Source: Planctomycetota bacterium (GTDB lineage Bacteria; Planctomycetota; Phycisphaerae; UBA1845). From it: DNA of 35,392 nucleotides. The stretch covers positions 1 to 35,392 of the forward strand of contig BOJX01000027.1 in assembly GCA_016860685.1 (NCBI GenBank), given 5' to 3'. The notes beneath the pieces are model-generated. The model had not been told where the DNA came from, did no database searches, and was given only the letters and a program-made list of their open reading frames with translations. This document shows, piece by piece, positions 17,948-25,721 of this stretch (position 1 is the first letter of the stretch; the number at the start of each line of letters is the position of its first letter). A program made the translations under genes and the position numbers.

Positions 17948-18787
17948 TCACTCGGCTAACTCCCCCTGCAATCGCGCCAGGTATTCGCGCGCGGAGGCCA
18001 GGTCGTGCAGCGGGTGTTCCGATGTTTGTCGCCGGACGATGTGCGGACCGTGATAACCGGACGCGTCCAGCAGCATCAGGTGAGAGAGAAAATCCACGTC
18101 TCCCTCGCCGATCGCTGTCTCCGCGCCGCCGCGCCCGGGGGCTCCCGCCGTCGCGTCGCGGACGTGCGAGAGCACCACGTCGCCGCTGCGCAACGCGAGC
18201 AACCGGTGCGGCGATGTCCCGGACATCAGCATCGCCGCCGGATCCAGGCAGAGCCGCACATGCGGCGTGTCCAGCGACGAAAGAAACGCCGCAAGGTGCT
18301 CCGGCGCATCCGCTGAAGGACGGATCGCGTAGATCACGCCGGATCGTTCCGCGTCCCGGGCGATCTGGCGCAGCGCCTCGATCGCCGTTGCCGAGGGCAA
18401 TCCCGTGGCGGCGTCCGTCAGCGCGCCCACCCCCGCCGTGACGACCGGAACGTGCATCGCCCCCGCCGCCTGAAGGACCGCCCGCGTCCGGTCGATCCGC
18501 TCCTCCACCCGCACCGCGTCCGTCAGACGCAATCCCGGAAAATCCGCGGACGCCGCAGCCGCCGCCAACCCGTAATCCTTCGCAAACCGCAGGAAGTGCC
18601 GCCGGCCGCTTTGCGACGCCGCCGCTTCTGACAGTTCAGGGTTCCCCAGCCCGAACTCGATCGCGCGAAACCCGAGACGCGCCGCCGCCGGGACAGCCTC
18701 CTTGATCGGAAGCCGCAGATCATCGAGGTCCACGCCGAGTTGCAGAGCGTCCACGGTCGCCTCCCGCGTCACCACCCGGCGCCGCAT
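17948..18787 (-). CDS. TIM-barrel sugar isomerase/epimerase-like protein
   Basis: The 280-residue protein fits the xylose-isomerase-like TIM barrel / AP endonuclease 2 superfamily. Strand-end motifs visible are LQLGVDLDDLRL, AARLGFRAIEFGLG, YAIRPSAD, VRLCLDPAAMLMSG, VVLSHVRDA, GEGDVDF and YHGPHIVR. The Glu, Asp and His at strand ends could bind a divalent metal, but the usual Glu in the 'lalEn' strand reads Ile-Arg here, so activity or substrate may differ. Its start overlaps the upstream zinc-ribbon gene: an ATG at 18787 overlaps by 19 bases, and a GTG at 18772 gives a 4-base GTGA overlap. Either implies translational coupling. The exact reaction cannot be named. Confidence 0.7.
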   Translation of the reverse strand: MRRRVVTREATVDALQLGVDLDDLRLPIKEAVPAAARLGFRAIEFGLGNPELSEAAASQSGRRHFLRFAKDYGLAAAAASADFPGLRLTDAVRVEERIDRTRAVLQAAGAMHVPVVTAGVGALTDAATGLPSATAIEALRQIARDAERSGVIYAIRPSADAPEHLAAFLSSLDTPHVRLCLDPAAMLMSGTSPHRLLALRSGDVVLSHVRDATAGAPGRGGAETAIGEGDVDFLSHLMLLDASGYHGPHIVRRQTSEHPLHDLASAREYLARLQGELAE

Positions 18788-19242
18788 TGCGGGCAGATCG
18801 CCCGCCCCTCCCGATCCACCGGAACAACCCAGCGACCTCGACAGGCGCTGGAGAAGCACTGCCGCGCAAGCTGCCCCGTCTCCTTGCGGCAGCGCGGACA
18901 CGTCACCGGAAAGTCATCGAAACTTTTCTTGCGGTAGATCGTGAAATGATGCCCGCACGACGGCGACGCGCAGAGGACGTGAAAGTACGCCTCCTGCGCC
19001 GGCGGAATCGCGTCCGCCGGAGGTGGCGGCGTCACCAGCCCGATGATCGTCGCCAGCAGCCAGAACACCAACGCCGCACCGACGACGTAGACCCCGCAGC
19101 GGATCGCCGTCGTCTCCCAGATCAGTCGCGGTTCTTCCCGCACCTGCACGTACCACTCATGCAGGCGCACGCGCGCCGTGGGCAGCCACACCCGGATCGC
19201 CAGGTACCAGTCGCTCAGTCGGTTCGGTGATTCCTGTGCCAT
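18769..19242 (-). CDS. Membrane protein with two C-terminal zinc ribbons
   Basis: The function is not recognised. The product has 157 residues from the ATG at 19242; a GTG at 19266 is an alternative. One hydrophobic segment (CGVYVVGAALVFWLLATIIGLV, about 51-72) follows an N-terminal stretch rich in Trp and Arg. The C-terminal half carries four Cys pairs: CASPSC with CPRC, and CFSSAC with CPQC. Together they can make two zinc ribbons. Small anchored ribbon proteins like this are frequent in planctomycetes, from memory, and most are uncharacterised. The gene overlaps the start of the isomerase-like gene, so the two are probably made together. Confidence 0.7.
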   Translation of the reverse strand: MAQESPNRLSDWYLAIRVWLPTARVRLHEWYVQVREEPRLIWETTAIRCGVYVVGAALVFWLLATIIGLVTPPPPADAIPPAQEAYFHVLCASPSCGHHFTIYRKKSFDDFPVTCPRCRKETGQLARQCFSSACRGRWVVPVDREGRAICPQCGAGW

Positions 19243-19355
19243 CGCGGTCGCCGTCGGCCGTCCCACGCCGACCTCCGACTACGCTCTTTACTCGCGGCAA
19301 CACCGAGCGGCAAGCGCACAAGACACGGCTTCAAAACCGGTCCGCGCCCCCCCCG

Positions 19356-19384
19356 CCCTTGACGTTGCGCAGCAATGTCAAGGG
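19356..19384. repeat. Strong intergenic hairpin
   Basis: The arms cccttgacgttgc (19356-19368) and gcaatgtcaaggg (19372-19384) pair over 13 bp with a single G-T wobble around the loop gca. It lies in the 277-base gap between the lipoprotein gene and the zinc-ribbon gene, both on the minus strand. No T-run follows on either strand. It may be a dispersed palindrome or an RNA-level signal at the 3' end of the lipoprotein transcript. Confidence 0.65.
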
Positions 19385-19519
19385 TCAGAAACCGCTCCTG
19401 CTTACTCCGCTCGGCTTCGCAGGAGCCGAATTCGCGTCGGAGTCGCAGACCTCCGCGTCATCAGATCACGGCTCCACCGTGAAGGTGTAAGACTTCGTCG
19501 CTTTCCCGCGAGGAGCCGC

Positions 19520-20605
19520 TCACTCCCCCACCTTAAAGCGCGTGATCGCGATCGTTCGCTCGCCCTGCGTCTTCGTTCCCACGATCGTCGCCACCAGCTC
19601 GTAGCGCCCCGGCGACAGTGGTGGGACGCCTTCGATCTCGGTCCCTCCGGAAGGTCCGCTCGTCCCCGATCGGTCCGTGTACGTGAACACGTCGCCGGCG
19701 CTGCACAGCGGATACGCCGTATCCGATCGCGGAACGCCCTGACGCCGCGAGTCCATCGCGATCAGGAACGACTCGTCCGCCTTCTCCCCTCGCGCCCCGG
19801 CCACCTCCACCAACCGCATCAGGTACACCTGAACGCGCACGATGTCGCCGACGACCGGCTGCAGCGCCCGGAACGACACCGTCGGCGTCGCGGAAACCGG
19901 CTCGCCGATCTCCCACTGAATCTTGCCCGGCGAAAACCGCCCCTCCCGGCTGTCGATCGAAATCCAGACGCAGGGGCGCATCGGATCCAGCGGCGAAGGC
20001 GCGCCTCGGCCCGCCTGCGTCGTCGGATTCGCGCTCAGCGTGTACCCGTCGGGCGATGAGGTTGACGACGACGCAGAGCGCGGGTCCGTCTGTGCCGCGG
20101 GTGTCACCGGAGCCGGCGCTGGGTTGGCGTCCCGACCGGAAGCCGCCGCGGCGTCATCGGCTGTTCCGGCATTGTTATCCGCCGCCGGAGTAGGCGCGGG
20201 CGGGGTTGCCGCGTTCCGCCCCCCCACGTCCTCCGCCGGCGCGGGGTCGGAGGCCGCGGGTGCTTCTGTCGTCGAGACCTTCACATCCGGTGCAGGCGGC
20301 AGGCTCGTCTTGACGGCAGGTTCGCCCGTCTTCCCCGATGGTGCGTCGTCCGAGGCGGAGGCGCTCGATGTCGTCGGCGCGGGGCGCCCGGTTTCGGAGG
20401 CTCCGGAAGCGGCGACCTGCGTCACGGAGTCAGGTTCGGCTGGCGCCTCGGCGGCGGAGGCCGCGCCGTCAGGCTTACGCGAATCCGCCGACACGGACCG
20501 CGGCTGAACCGCGCTGTCCTTGCGAGGCTGCTGACACCCGCCCAGGACCGCAGCCAGGACGAAGACAACCCCCAGCGCCGTCCCCTTGATGCAGTTGTTG
20601 TTCAT
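19520..20605 (-). CDS. Lipoprotein with a long Ala/Pro/Ser linker
   Basis: The family is not recognised. The product has 361 residues and begins with a lipoprotein signal: a short polar start, hydrophobic TALGVVFVLAAVLGGC, and lipobox LGGC with lipidated Cys near residue 24. About 170 residues of Ala/Pro/Ser/Thr/Asp-rich sequence follow and are likely disordered, spanning the periplasm or wall. The C-terminal domain (about 205-361) is beta-rich (CVWISIDSREGRFSPG, VGDIVRVQVYLMRLVEV, LSPGRYELVATIVG) and resembles an immunoglobulin-like or carbohydrate-contacting fold, but no motif settles it. The ATG at 20605 has gagagg about nine bases upstream. It diverges from alaS across 227 bases that should carry both promoters; gataat at 20665-20670 (minus) is a possible -10. 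Confidence 0.75.
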   Translation of the reverse strand: MNNNCIKGTALGVVFVLAAVLGGCQQPRKDSAVQPRSVSADSRKPDGAASAAEAPAEPDSVTQVAASGASETGRPAPTTSSASASDDAPSGKTGEPAVKTSLPPAPDVKVSTTEAPAASDPAPAEDVGGRNAATPPAPTPAADNNAGTADDAAAASGRDANPAPAPVTPAAQTDPRSASSSTSSPDGYTLSANPTTQAGRGAPSPLDPMRPCVWISIDSREGRFSPGKIQWEIGEPVSATPTVSFRALQPVVGDIVRVQVYLMRLVEVAGARGEKADESFLIAMDSRRQGVPRSDTAYPLCSAGDVFTYTDRSGTSGPSGGTEIEGVPPLSPGRYELVATIVGTKTQGERTIAITRFKVGE

Positions 20606-20832
20606 GCAATGATCCTCTCACGCCGTTCTGATTCGACCTGCCTCGCCTCTTTGATGCGGGGGACATTATCCGCTCCCGCCGGTATGATTCCCAGCGTTGC
20701 GACGGGCGATCCGCCGGCGTCAGGGCCGGATCGGGTTCCGGGGCTTCCCGGTCGTTCACGCAAGGTATTCATACGCAAAAGGTTAAAGGCGATCCGGCGA
20801 AGAAGCAATCTTCGCGGCAGGCGCGAAATCAC

Positions 20833-23800
20833 ATGACTTCATCCGAAATCCGACGCCAGTTCATCGAGTTTTTCCGCCAGCGCGGGCACACCGTCGTTCC
20901 CTCCTCGCCGGTCGTGCCCTTCGACGACCCCACGCTCCTTTTCACCAACGCCGGCATGAACCAGTTCAAACCGATCTTCCTCGGGCAGCGTCCGGCGGAC
21001 GTGGACAAGTGGCAGGGGGTGACGCCCGGTATGCCGACACGCGCCGCCAACTCGCAGAAGTGCATCCGCGCCGGCGGCAAGCACAACGACCTCGACGACG
21101 TCGGCAAGGACACGTACCACCACACCTTCTTCGAGATGCTCGGCAACTGGTCCTTCGGCGACTACTTCAAGAAGGAGGCGATCGCCTGGGCGTGGGAGCT
21201 GCTTACCAAGGTGTGGGGCATTCCGAAGGAGCGGCTGCACGCGACGTTTTTCCAGGGCGACGCCGCCGAAGGACTCGAGCCGGATAAGGAGGCTGCGGAG
21301 CTTTGGCGCACGATCACCGACATCGGCGAGTCGCACATTCATCCCGGGAATAAGAAAGACAACTTCTGGGAGATGGGTGACACCGGTCCGTGCGGTCCGT
21401 GCAGCGAGATTCACATTGATCTGACGCCGGATTGCAGCGGGGGGGCTCTCGTCAATGCCGGCGACGCGCGGGTGATGGAGATCTGGAACCTCGTGTTCAT
21501 CCAGTTCAACCGCGGCAGTGACGGCAAACTGACACCTCTGCCCGCGAAACACGTGGACACCGGCATGGGTTTCGAGCGCCTCTGCTCGGTCCTGCAAGGC
21601 CTGGCGGCGGGCAATCTGGGGAACTTCACGAACTACGACACCGACGTGTTCACCCCGATTTTCGACGCGATCCGCAAACGCACCGGCGCGCCGGCGTACG
21701 CGGGGACGCTCGCTCAAAGTGGGGCACCGGTTTCCAACCGGTGCAACGAGGAAAGCACTCCCACTCCGCACCGGTTGGAAACCGGTGCCACAATTCAGCT
21801 CATGATCGACACGTCCTGCCGTGTCATCGCCGACCACCTCCGCGCGCTGACCTTCGCGATCACCGACGGCGCAATCCCGAGCAACGAAGGCCGCGGATTC
21901 GTCCTCCGTCGCATCCTCCGCCGCGCCGTCCGCTTTGGCCGGCAGTATCTCAACATGCACGAGCCGTTCATGTGCGACCTGGTGGAACCGCTCGTCGCGC
22001 ACATGGGCGATGCATTCCCGGAATTGCGCAGCGCGCACGGCGGGAAGAATGTCAGGCACGTGACCGAAATCATCCGCGACGAAGAAGCGTCCTTCCTGAA
22101 GACGCTGGACCGGGGGATGAAGTTGTTTGATGAGGCGGTGGAGGGGGCGTTACAGAGCCGCGGCTCTGATGGCGTTATCTCCGGCGAAGACGCCTTCAAG
22201 CTTCACGACACCTACGGATTCCCCATCGACCTCACGCAGCAGATGGCCGAGGAGCGCGGACTGACCGTGGACATCGCCGAGTATGAACGGTTGATGGAGG
22301 AGGCTCGCCGAGTGGCGCGATCCGGGACGCAAGTCGATGAAGATGATGACGAGATTCTCGCATCGCTCAGTTTCGATCATCTGCCCGATCGTGTGCGTCT
22401 TGCGATTGTGGAGACTGATGATTCGACGAAATACCTAATGCCACCAAAGTGCAGTGCGGTTCTGAAGTACTTAATCGGCGATTTGAGGCGCCCGCAGGGT
22501 GATGTGTATGTTGTCACCGACAAATCTTGCTTTTACGCCGAGCAAGGAGGCCAGGTCGCCGATACTGGGTTTATCCGCTCTGCGTCGGGAACGGCGAGGG
22601 TCGATTATGCGAAACGCGTTGATCACGGAATCCTCGTGCATCGCGGGAGAATGCTCGAGGGGACATTCCGCGCTGAAGAGGAATGCGAGCTGGAAGTCGA
22701 TCTGACGGAGCGCATTGCCATCCAGCAAAATCACACTGCCACGCACCTGCTCAACTGGGCGTTGCGCGAAGCGCTCTGTCCGCCGGAGGAGCGCGTCAAT
22801 CCGCATGTGCAGCAGAAGGGGTCGCTCGTGGATGCGGAGAAGACGCGGTTTGACTTTTCGCACAACAAGGCGCTGAGCGAGGAGGAGATCGACCACATTG
22901 AGGGGTTTGTGAGGATGCAGATCGCCGCGGATCACGAGGTGTACGCCGCGACGCGCGAGGAGGATTTCGTGGACCAGGCCGCGGCGCGGAAGGTGAGCAC
23001 GCTGCGGGCGGTGTTCGGCGAGAAGTATCCCGAGAAGGTCCGTGTCGTTTCGATCGGCGTGCCCGTCACGGAGGCGGACGCGAAGGCGGCGGGTAGGACG
23101 GACTGGCTGCTGAAGTCGCCGCAGAATCCGGAGTGGATGCGGTATTCCGTCGAGTTCTGCGGCGGGACGCACGTGAGGCGCACGGGCGAGGTCGAGGATT
23201 TCGTCATTGTTTCCGAGGAAGCCGTGGCGAAGGGCGTGCGGCGCGTGGTGGGTGTGACGGCGCAGGCGGCGCGCGACGCGCGGGCGCGGGCGGCGGCGCT
23301 GCGTGACCGGATCGCGGCGCTGTGGGACGCGCCGGAGGGAGAGTTCCACGCGCGGCTCGTTGAGGTGCAGAAGGAGTTCACCGACGCGATCCTTCCTGTG
23401 CTGGAGCGACATAAGATCCGCGAGCAGCTCGACCAGCTTGCCGAGAAGGCGAAGAAGATCGAGAAGCAAAAGGCGGCGGCGTCGGGCGGAGCGGTGATGA
23501 ACCGCGTGGCGGAACTGCTGGCGCTGGTACAAGCGGGCCGTGACCGCGGGGGGGCGGATGCGAATGCAGAATGCAGAATCGCGAAGAATGCAGAATTGAC
23601 GACGGTTCGCCCCAGCGTTGGCGCGGGCGATCCTTCCGAACATTCAGCATTCATGCGCAGCGGCGTCACGGTCATCGTCGCGGAAGTTCCCGCCGCTCCG
23701 GCGGACGCCCTGCGCGGGGTGATCGACTGGATTCGCCAGAAGACGGAGGCGAGCGCCGTGCTGCTGGCGTGCGTGGGCGATGACGGAAAGGTGACGCTGC

Positions 23801-23991
23801 TTGCGGGGATGAGCAAGACGGTGGTGGACCGCGGTCTGAAGGCGGGCGACCTCATCAAGGAGATCAGTCCGCTGGTGGGCGGCAAGGGCGGCGGACGACC
23901 GGACCTCGCCCAGGGTGGCGGGACGGACGCGGCGGCCCTTCCGAAGGCGCTGGCGGCGGCGGCGGCGTGGATCAGAGGCCGACTGGTCTGA
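20833..23991 (+). CDS. alaS: Alanyl-tRNA synthetase, enlarged by in-frame inserts
   Basis: AlaRS charges tRNA-Ala with alanine and edits mischarged Ser or Gly. The product has 1052 residues against a usual 870-900. Class II catalytic sites are present: FTNAGMNQFKPIFLG, TYHHTFFEMLGNWSFGDYFK, GDTGPCGPCSEIH, HVDTGMGFERL and SNEGRGFVLRRILRRA. The editing domain has HTATH (His634, His638) and CGGTH (Cys776, His780), so zinc-dependent editing should work. The C-terminal DHHA1 domain ends GGKGGGRPDLAQGGG. Extra length includes a hairpin-repeat segment near residue 300, an NAEC-type repeat segment near residue 912 and smaller expansions. DNA from about 22320 to 22720 is visibly less GC-rich than the rest. 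The ATG at 20833 directly precedes the conserved N-terminal SSEIRRQFIEFF. Confidence 0.97.
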   Translation: MTSSEIRRQFIEFFRQRGHTVVPSSPVVPFDDPTLLFTNAGMNQFKPIFLGQRPADVDKWQGVTPGMPTRAANSQKCIRAGGKHNDLDDVGKDTYHHTFFEMLGNWSFGDYFKKEAIAWAWELLTKVWGIPKERLHATFFQGDAAEGLEPDKEAAELWRTITDIGESHIHPGNKKDNFWEMGDTGPCGPCSEIHIDLTPDCSGGALVNAGDARVMEIWNLVFIQFNRGSDGKLTPLPAKHVDTGMGFERLCSVLQGLAAGNLGNFTNYDTDVFTPIFDAIRKRTGAPAYAGTLAQSGAPVSNRCNEESTPTPHRLETGATIQLMIDTSCRVIADHLRALTFAITDGAIPSNEGRGFVLRRILRRAVRFGRQYLNMHEPFMCDLVEPLVAHMGDAFPELRSAHGGKNVRHVTEIIRDEEASFLKTLDRGMKLFDEAVEGALQSRGSDGVISGEDAFKLHDTYGFPIDLTQQMAEERGLTVDIAEYERLMEEARRVARSGTQVDEDDDEILASLSFDHLPDRVRLAIVETDDSTKYLMPPKCSAVLKYLIGDLRRPQGDVYVVTDKSCFYAEQGGQVADTGFIRSASGTARVDYAKRVDHGILVHRGRMLEGTFRAEEECELEVDLTERIAIQQNHTATHLLNWALREALCPPEERVNPHVQQKGSLVDAEKTRFDFSHNKALSEEEIDHIEGFVRMQIAADHEVYAATREEDFVDQAAARKVSTLRAVFGEKYPEKVRVVSIGVPVTEADAKAAGRTDWLLKSPQNPEWMRYSVEFCGGTHVRRTGEVEDFVIVSEEAVAKGVRRVVGVTAQAARDARARAAALRDRIAALWDAPEGEFHARLVEVQKEFTDAILPVLERHKIREQLDQLAEKAKKIEKQKAAASGGAVMNRVAELLALVQAGRDRGGADANAECRIAKNAELTTVRPSVGAGDPSEHSAFMRSGVTVIVAEVPAAPADALRGVIDWIRQKTEASAVLLACVGDDGKVTLLAGMSKTVVDRGLKAGDLIKEISPLVGGKGGGRPDLAQGGGTDAAALPKALAAAAAWIRGRLV
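21723..21789 (+). repeat. Double hairpin repeat read in frame inside alaS
   Basis: ggcaccggtttccaaccggtgc (21723-21744) recurs as its exact reverse complement at 21768-21789, 22 of 22 bases. Each arm is itself a hairpin (gcaccggtt, tcc, aaccggtgc). The 67 bases are translated as GAPVSNRCNEESTPTPHRLE plus TGA within AlaRS, just before LMIDTSCRVIADHLRAL. Related AlaRS proteins have a short loop there. Structure and frame are directly visible; recent insertion is inferred. Confidence 0.85.
23562..23656 (+). repeat. gaatgcagaat-type repeat read in frame inside alaS
   Basis: gaatgcagaatgcagaat (23562-23579) is followed by a further agaatgcagaat (23585-23596). An imperfect inverted counterpart, cattcagcattcatgc, lies at 23641-23656. 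The segment encodes NAECRIAKNAELTTVRP and following residues, inserted before the DHHA1 domain (GVTVIVAEVPAAP). The peptide type NAECR..NAE recurs as a dispersed repeat in other genomes, from memory. Confidence 0.7.
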
Positions 23992-24004
23992 AAGAATGCG
24001 CGCG

Positions 24005-24577
24005 CTACCCCATCGCCTCGCGCCGGAGTCTGTCCAAGTCCGATGATAACCCCAGATTCGATGCCTGGGCGTGAAGGTAGCCCCAATCCAGCCGCGCCCC
24101 GAGCGTGCGCGCCACGCTCAAGGCGTTGTCCCACTGCTTGTGCGACCCGGAGTCGCGCCGCCAGTCGAGCTTCATGAGGATGATGTCCTCGGGACTGACG
24201 ATGTAGAACGTCCGGGAGTGAGGCTCCGATCGCATTAGGCTGCGGCGACGCAGGATGTCGTCGCGCCAGGCGCCGGCCGGCATGACCGACAGGTCGACCT
24301 TCAGCCCCGTTTTCATGTCGATCAGGTTCGTCATCCCGTGGGAAACCGCCGCCTCGGCGATCGCCTCCGCGTCACGATAAAAGCGCGAGGGAAACCGCTG
24401 AGCGATCCGGCGAGCCTGTTCCGGCGTCATGCGCACAATGATGTCGACGTCGAAGCTTGCCGCCGGTTCTCCGTAAATGCTGCTCGCCACCGAGCCGGTC
24501 ACGGCGTACTCGATCCCTTCGGCTTCGAGGGTCGGCACGACTTCAGCCAACACCTCTGCGATGAGCGGGTCGTTCAT
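24005..24577 (-). CDS. Nucleotidyltransferase of the Pol-beta / MNT type
   Basis: The product has 190 residues from the ATG at 24577, which has ggag seven bases upstream. VTGSVASSIYGEP followed by FDVDIIVRM is the GS...DxD nucleotide- and metal-binding pattern of minimal nucleotidyltransferases. The C-terminal part (FYIVSPEDIILMKLDWRRD, HKQWDNALSVARTLG, LDWGYLHAQASNLGL) matches the helical half of nucleotidyltransferases often found in toxin-antitoxin-like pairs. Its ATG overlaps the stop of the small upstream gene as ATGA, so the two are translationally coupled. It converges with alaS, 13 bases away. The target (a protein, tRNA or small molecule) is unknown; an AbiEii/MNT-like regulatory role is an inference. 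Confidence 0.8.
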   Translation of the reverse strand: MNDPLIAEVLAEVVPTLEAEGIEYAVTGSVASSIYGEPAASFDVDIIVRMTPEQARRIAQRFPSRFYRDAEAIAEAAVSHGMTNLIDMKTGLKVDLSVMPAGAWRDDILRRRSLMRSEPHSRTFYIVSPEDIILMKLDWRRDSGSHKQWDNALSVARTLGARLDWGYLHAQASNLGLSSDLDRLRREAMG

Positions 24578-24846
24578 GTCGACGCTCCGGAAACTTCTCC
24601 ATCCAAGCCGCTCGTTCGCGCGGGTGAGGACTGGTCGGGCGTTTGGGCGGCGCGTCGGACCGCGAGGAGGAACTCCGTCATCGCGGACGCCATCCGCAGC
24701 CGTCCCCGCGACCCCATCGCCTGGGCAAGGTGGCGCTGCATCATCCGGTCGCGCTCCTGCGGCGTCAGGCTTCGAAAAAGAGCCTCGGTCAGTTCGCACG
24801 TCCTGCGGAAACGCTTCGCCTGAAGTTCCTGAAGGTCCGGGTCCAT
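24574..24846 (-). CDS. Small partner protein of the nucleotidyltransferase
   Basis: The product has 90 residues and no family that I recognise. From the ATG at 24846 (gagg nine bases upstream) it reads MDPDLQELQAKRFRRTCELT, then ALFRSLTPQERDRMMQRHLA and MTEFLLAVRRAAQ. It is strongly charged and helical, without Cys clusters or hydrophobic segments, so it is probably cytoplasmic. Its TGA shares bases with the ATG of the nucleotidyltransferase gene (ATGA). A small helical protein coupled to a nucleotidyltransferase is the usual layout of toxin-antitoxin-type pairs, where the small partner either binds or is modified by the enzyme. Longer starts upstream to 25080 are Arg/Pro-rich and unlikely. 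Confidence 0.65.
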   Translation of the reverse strand: MDPDLQELQAKRFRRTCELTEALFRSLTPQERDRMMQRHLAQAMGSRGRLRMASAMTEFLLAVRRAAQTPDQSSPARTSGLDGEVSGAST

Positions 24847-25103
24847 CAAAGAATCCTCATCTCGTCGTCGATGACCGCGCCGGGATTCCCGAACCCACGG
24901 CGCTGGAACGGCTCGAGTTCGCGTGAGCCGAGGTCCGCGGTTCATCACATCCCGCGGACCGGCGCCTGGGGTTTGTCGCTCCGCCCGGACGGACGCCTTT
25001 ACTCTACACCCACCCTGCCCGGACGATCCTGCCCGGACCGACTTCCGCGGCCCGGTTTGACAACAGGGTCGCCGGCGCATCCGCCGGGTATCCTGTGCAT
25101 CCT

Positions 25104-25645
25104 ATGACGTGGAAGGACGAAGTCACGCAGGCCGCGCGGGGGCTGTGTCTGGTCTTCGGCTGGCTGGTCGCCGTCGCGGCCGGGTTCGCGCTTGGGGGGG
25201 TGTCCTGGCGTTGTTGCCGGGAGGCGGCGGCGCGAAGTTGCTTACGATCCTCACGATCGCGGTCATCCTGACGATGGTGTCGCTGGCGCTGGTGTGGGCG
25301 CGCAATCTCTTTCCGCCCGACGGTTTCCGGAACGCCGAGCAGGAGAGAGACGCGACGAGGCTGATCATCGAAGCCACGATCGGTCTCATCAGCGGGATCG
25401 CGGTTCAGTTCGTCGCCGCGGACTTCGTCGCCTTCGGCTCGTCCCTGCCGGTCCTTCTTGGTAGGATCGCCTTCACGGTCGGGGCGGCGGTTCTCGGCGC
25501 GATCGTGGTTGTTCGCGGTTGCCCGGCGCGTCCTGAGTCAGCGCCGTTATGCCGCAAGTGCGGATACAATCTGACCGGGCTTGCGGAACGTCGATGCCCG
25601 GAATGCGGAGAGCCGTTCCGGACCGTTTCTGCCTGGGAGCGGTGA
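25104..25645 (+). CDS. Zinc-ribbon membrane protein with apparent poly-G frameshift
   Basis: Two overlapping frames together look like one gene. From the ATG at 25104 the frame reads MTWKDEVTQAARGLCLVFGW and LVAVAAGFALGG, a good first membrane helix, but is lost after a run of seven G (25194-25200). The other frame continues sensibly from the same point with VLALLPGGGGAKLL, then helices LLTILTIAVILTMVSLALVWA and ATIGLISGIAVQFVAADFVA, and ends in the ribbon CRKCGYNLTGLAERRCPECG. Adding one G (eight in all) restores a single protein of about 181 residues. A sequencing error, a true frameshift or phase variation would all explain it. The CxxCGYNLTGL ribbon is typical of planctomycete proteins of unknown role. 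No clear ribosome-binding site is visible. Confidence 0.65.
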
Positions 25646-25721
25646 GGCCGCGGGCGTCGGGGGCGGTTTCAGCGGACGGTTCGGCGGTGATAACGTCGCC
25701 TCGTTGATCTGAGGGGAACCG

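Noticed and set aside
19318-19350. cggcttcaaaaccgg resembling the anticodon arm of tRNA-Sec
   Set aside because: The arms do not pair properly, and no T-arm or acceptor stem can be found around it.
25057-25062. Perfect ttgaca upstream of the zinc-ribbon membrane protein gene
   Set aside because: The only -10-like sequence (tatcct) is 26 bases away; no hexamer sits at 16-19 bases.
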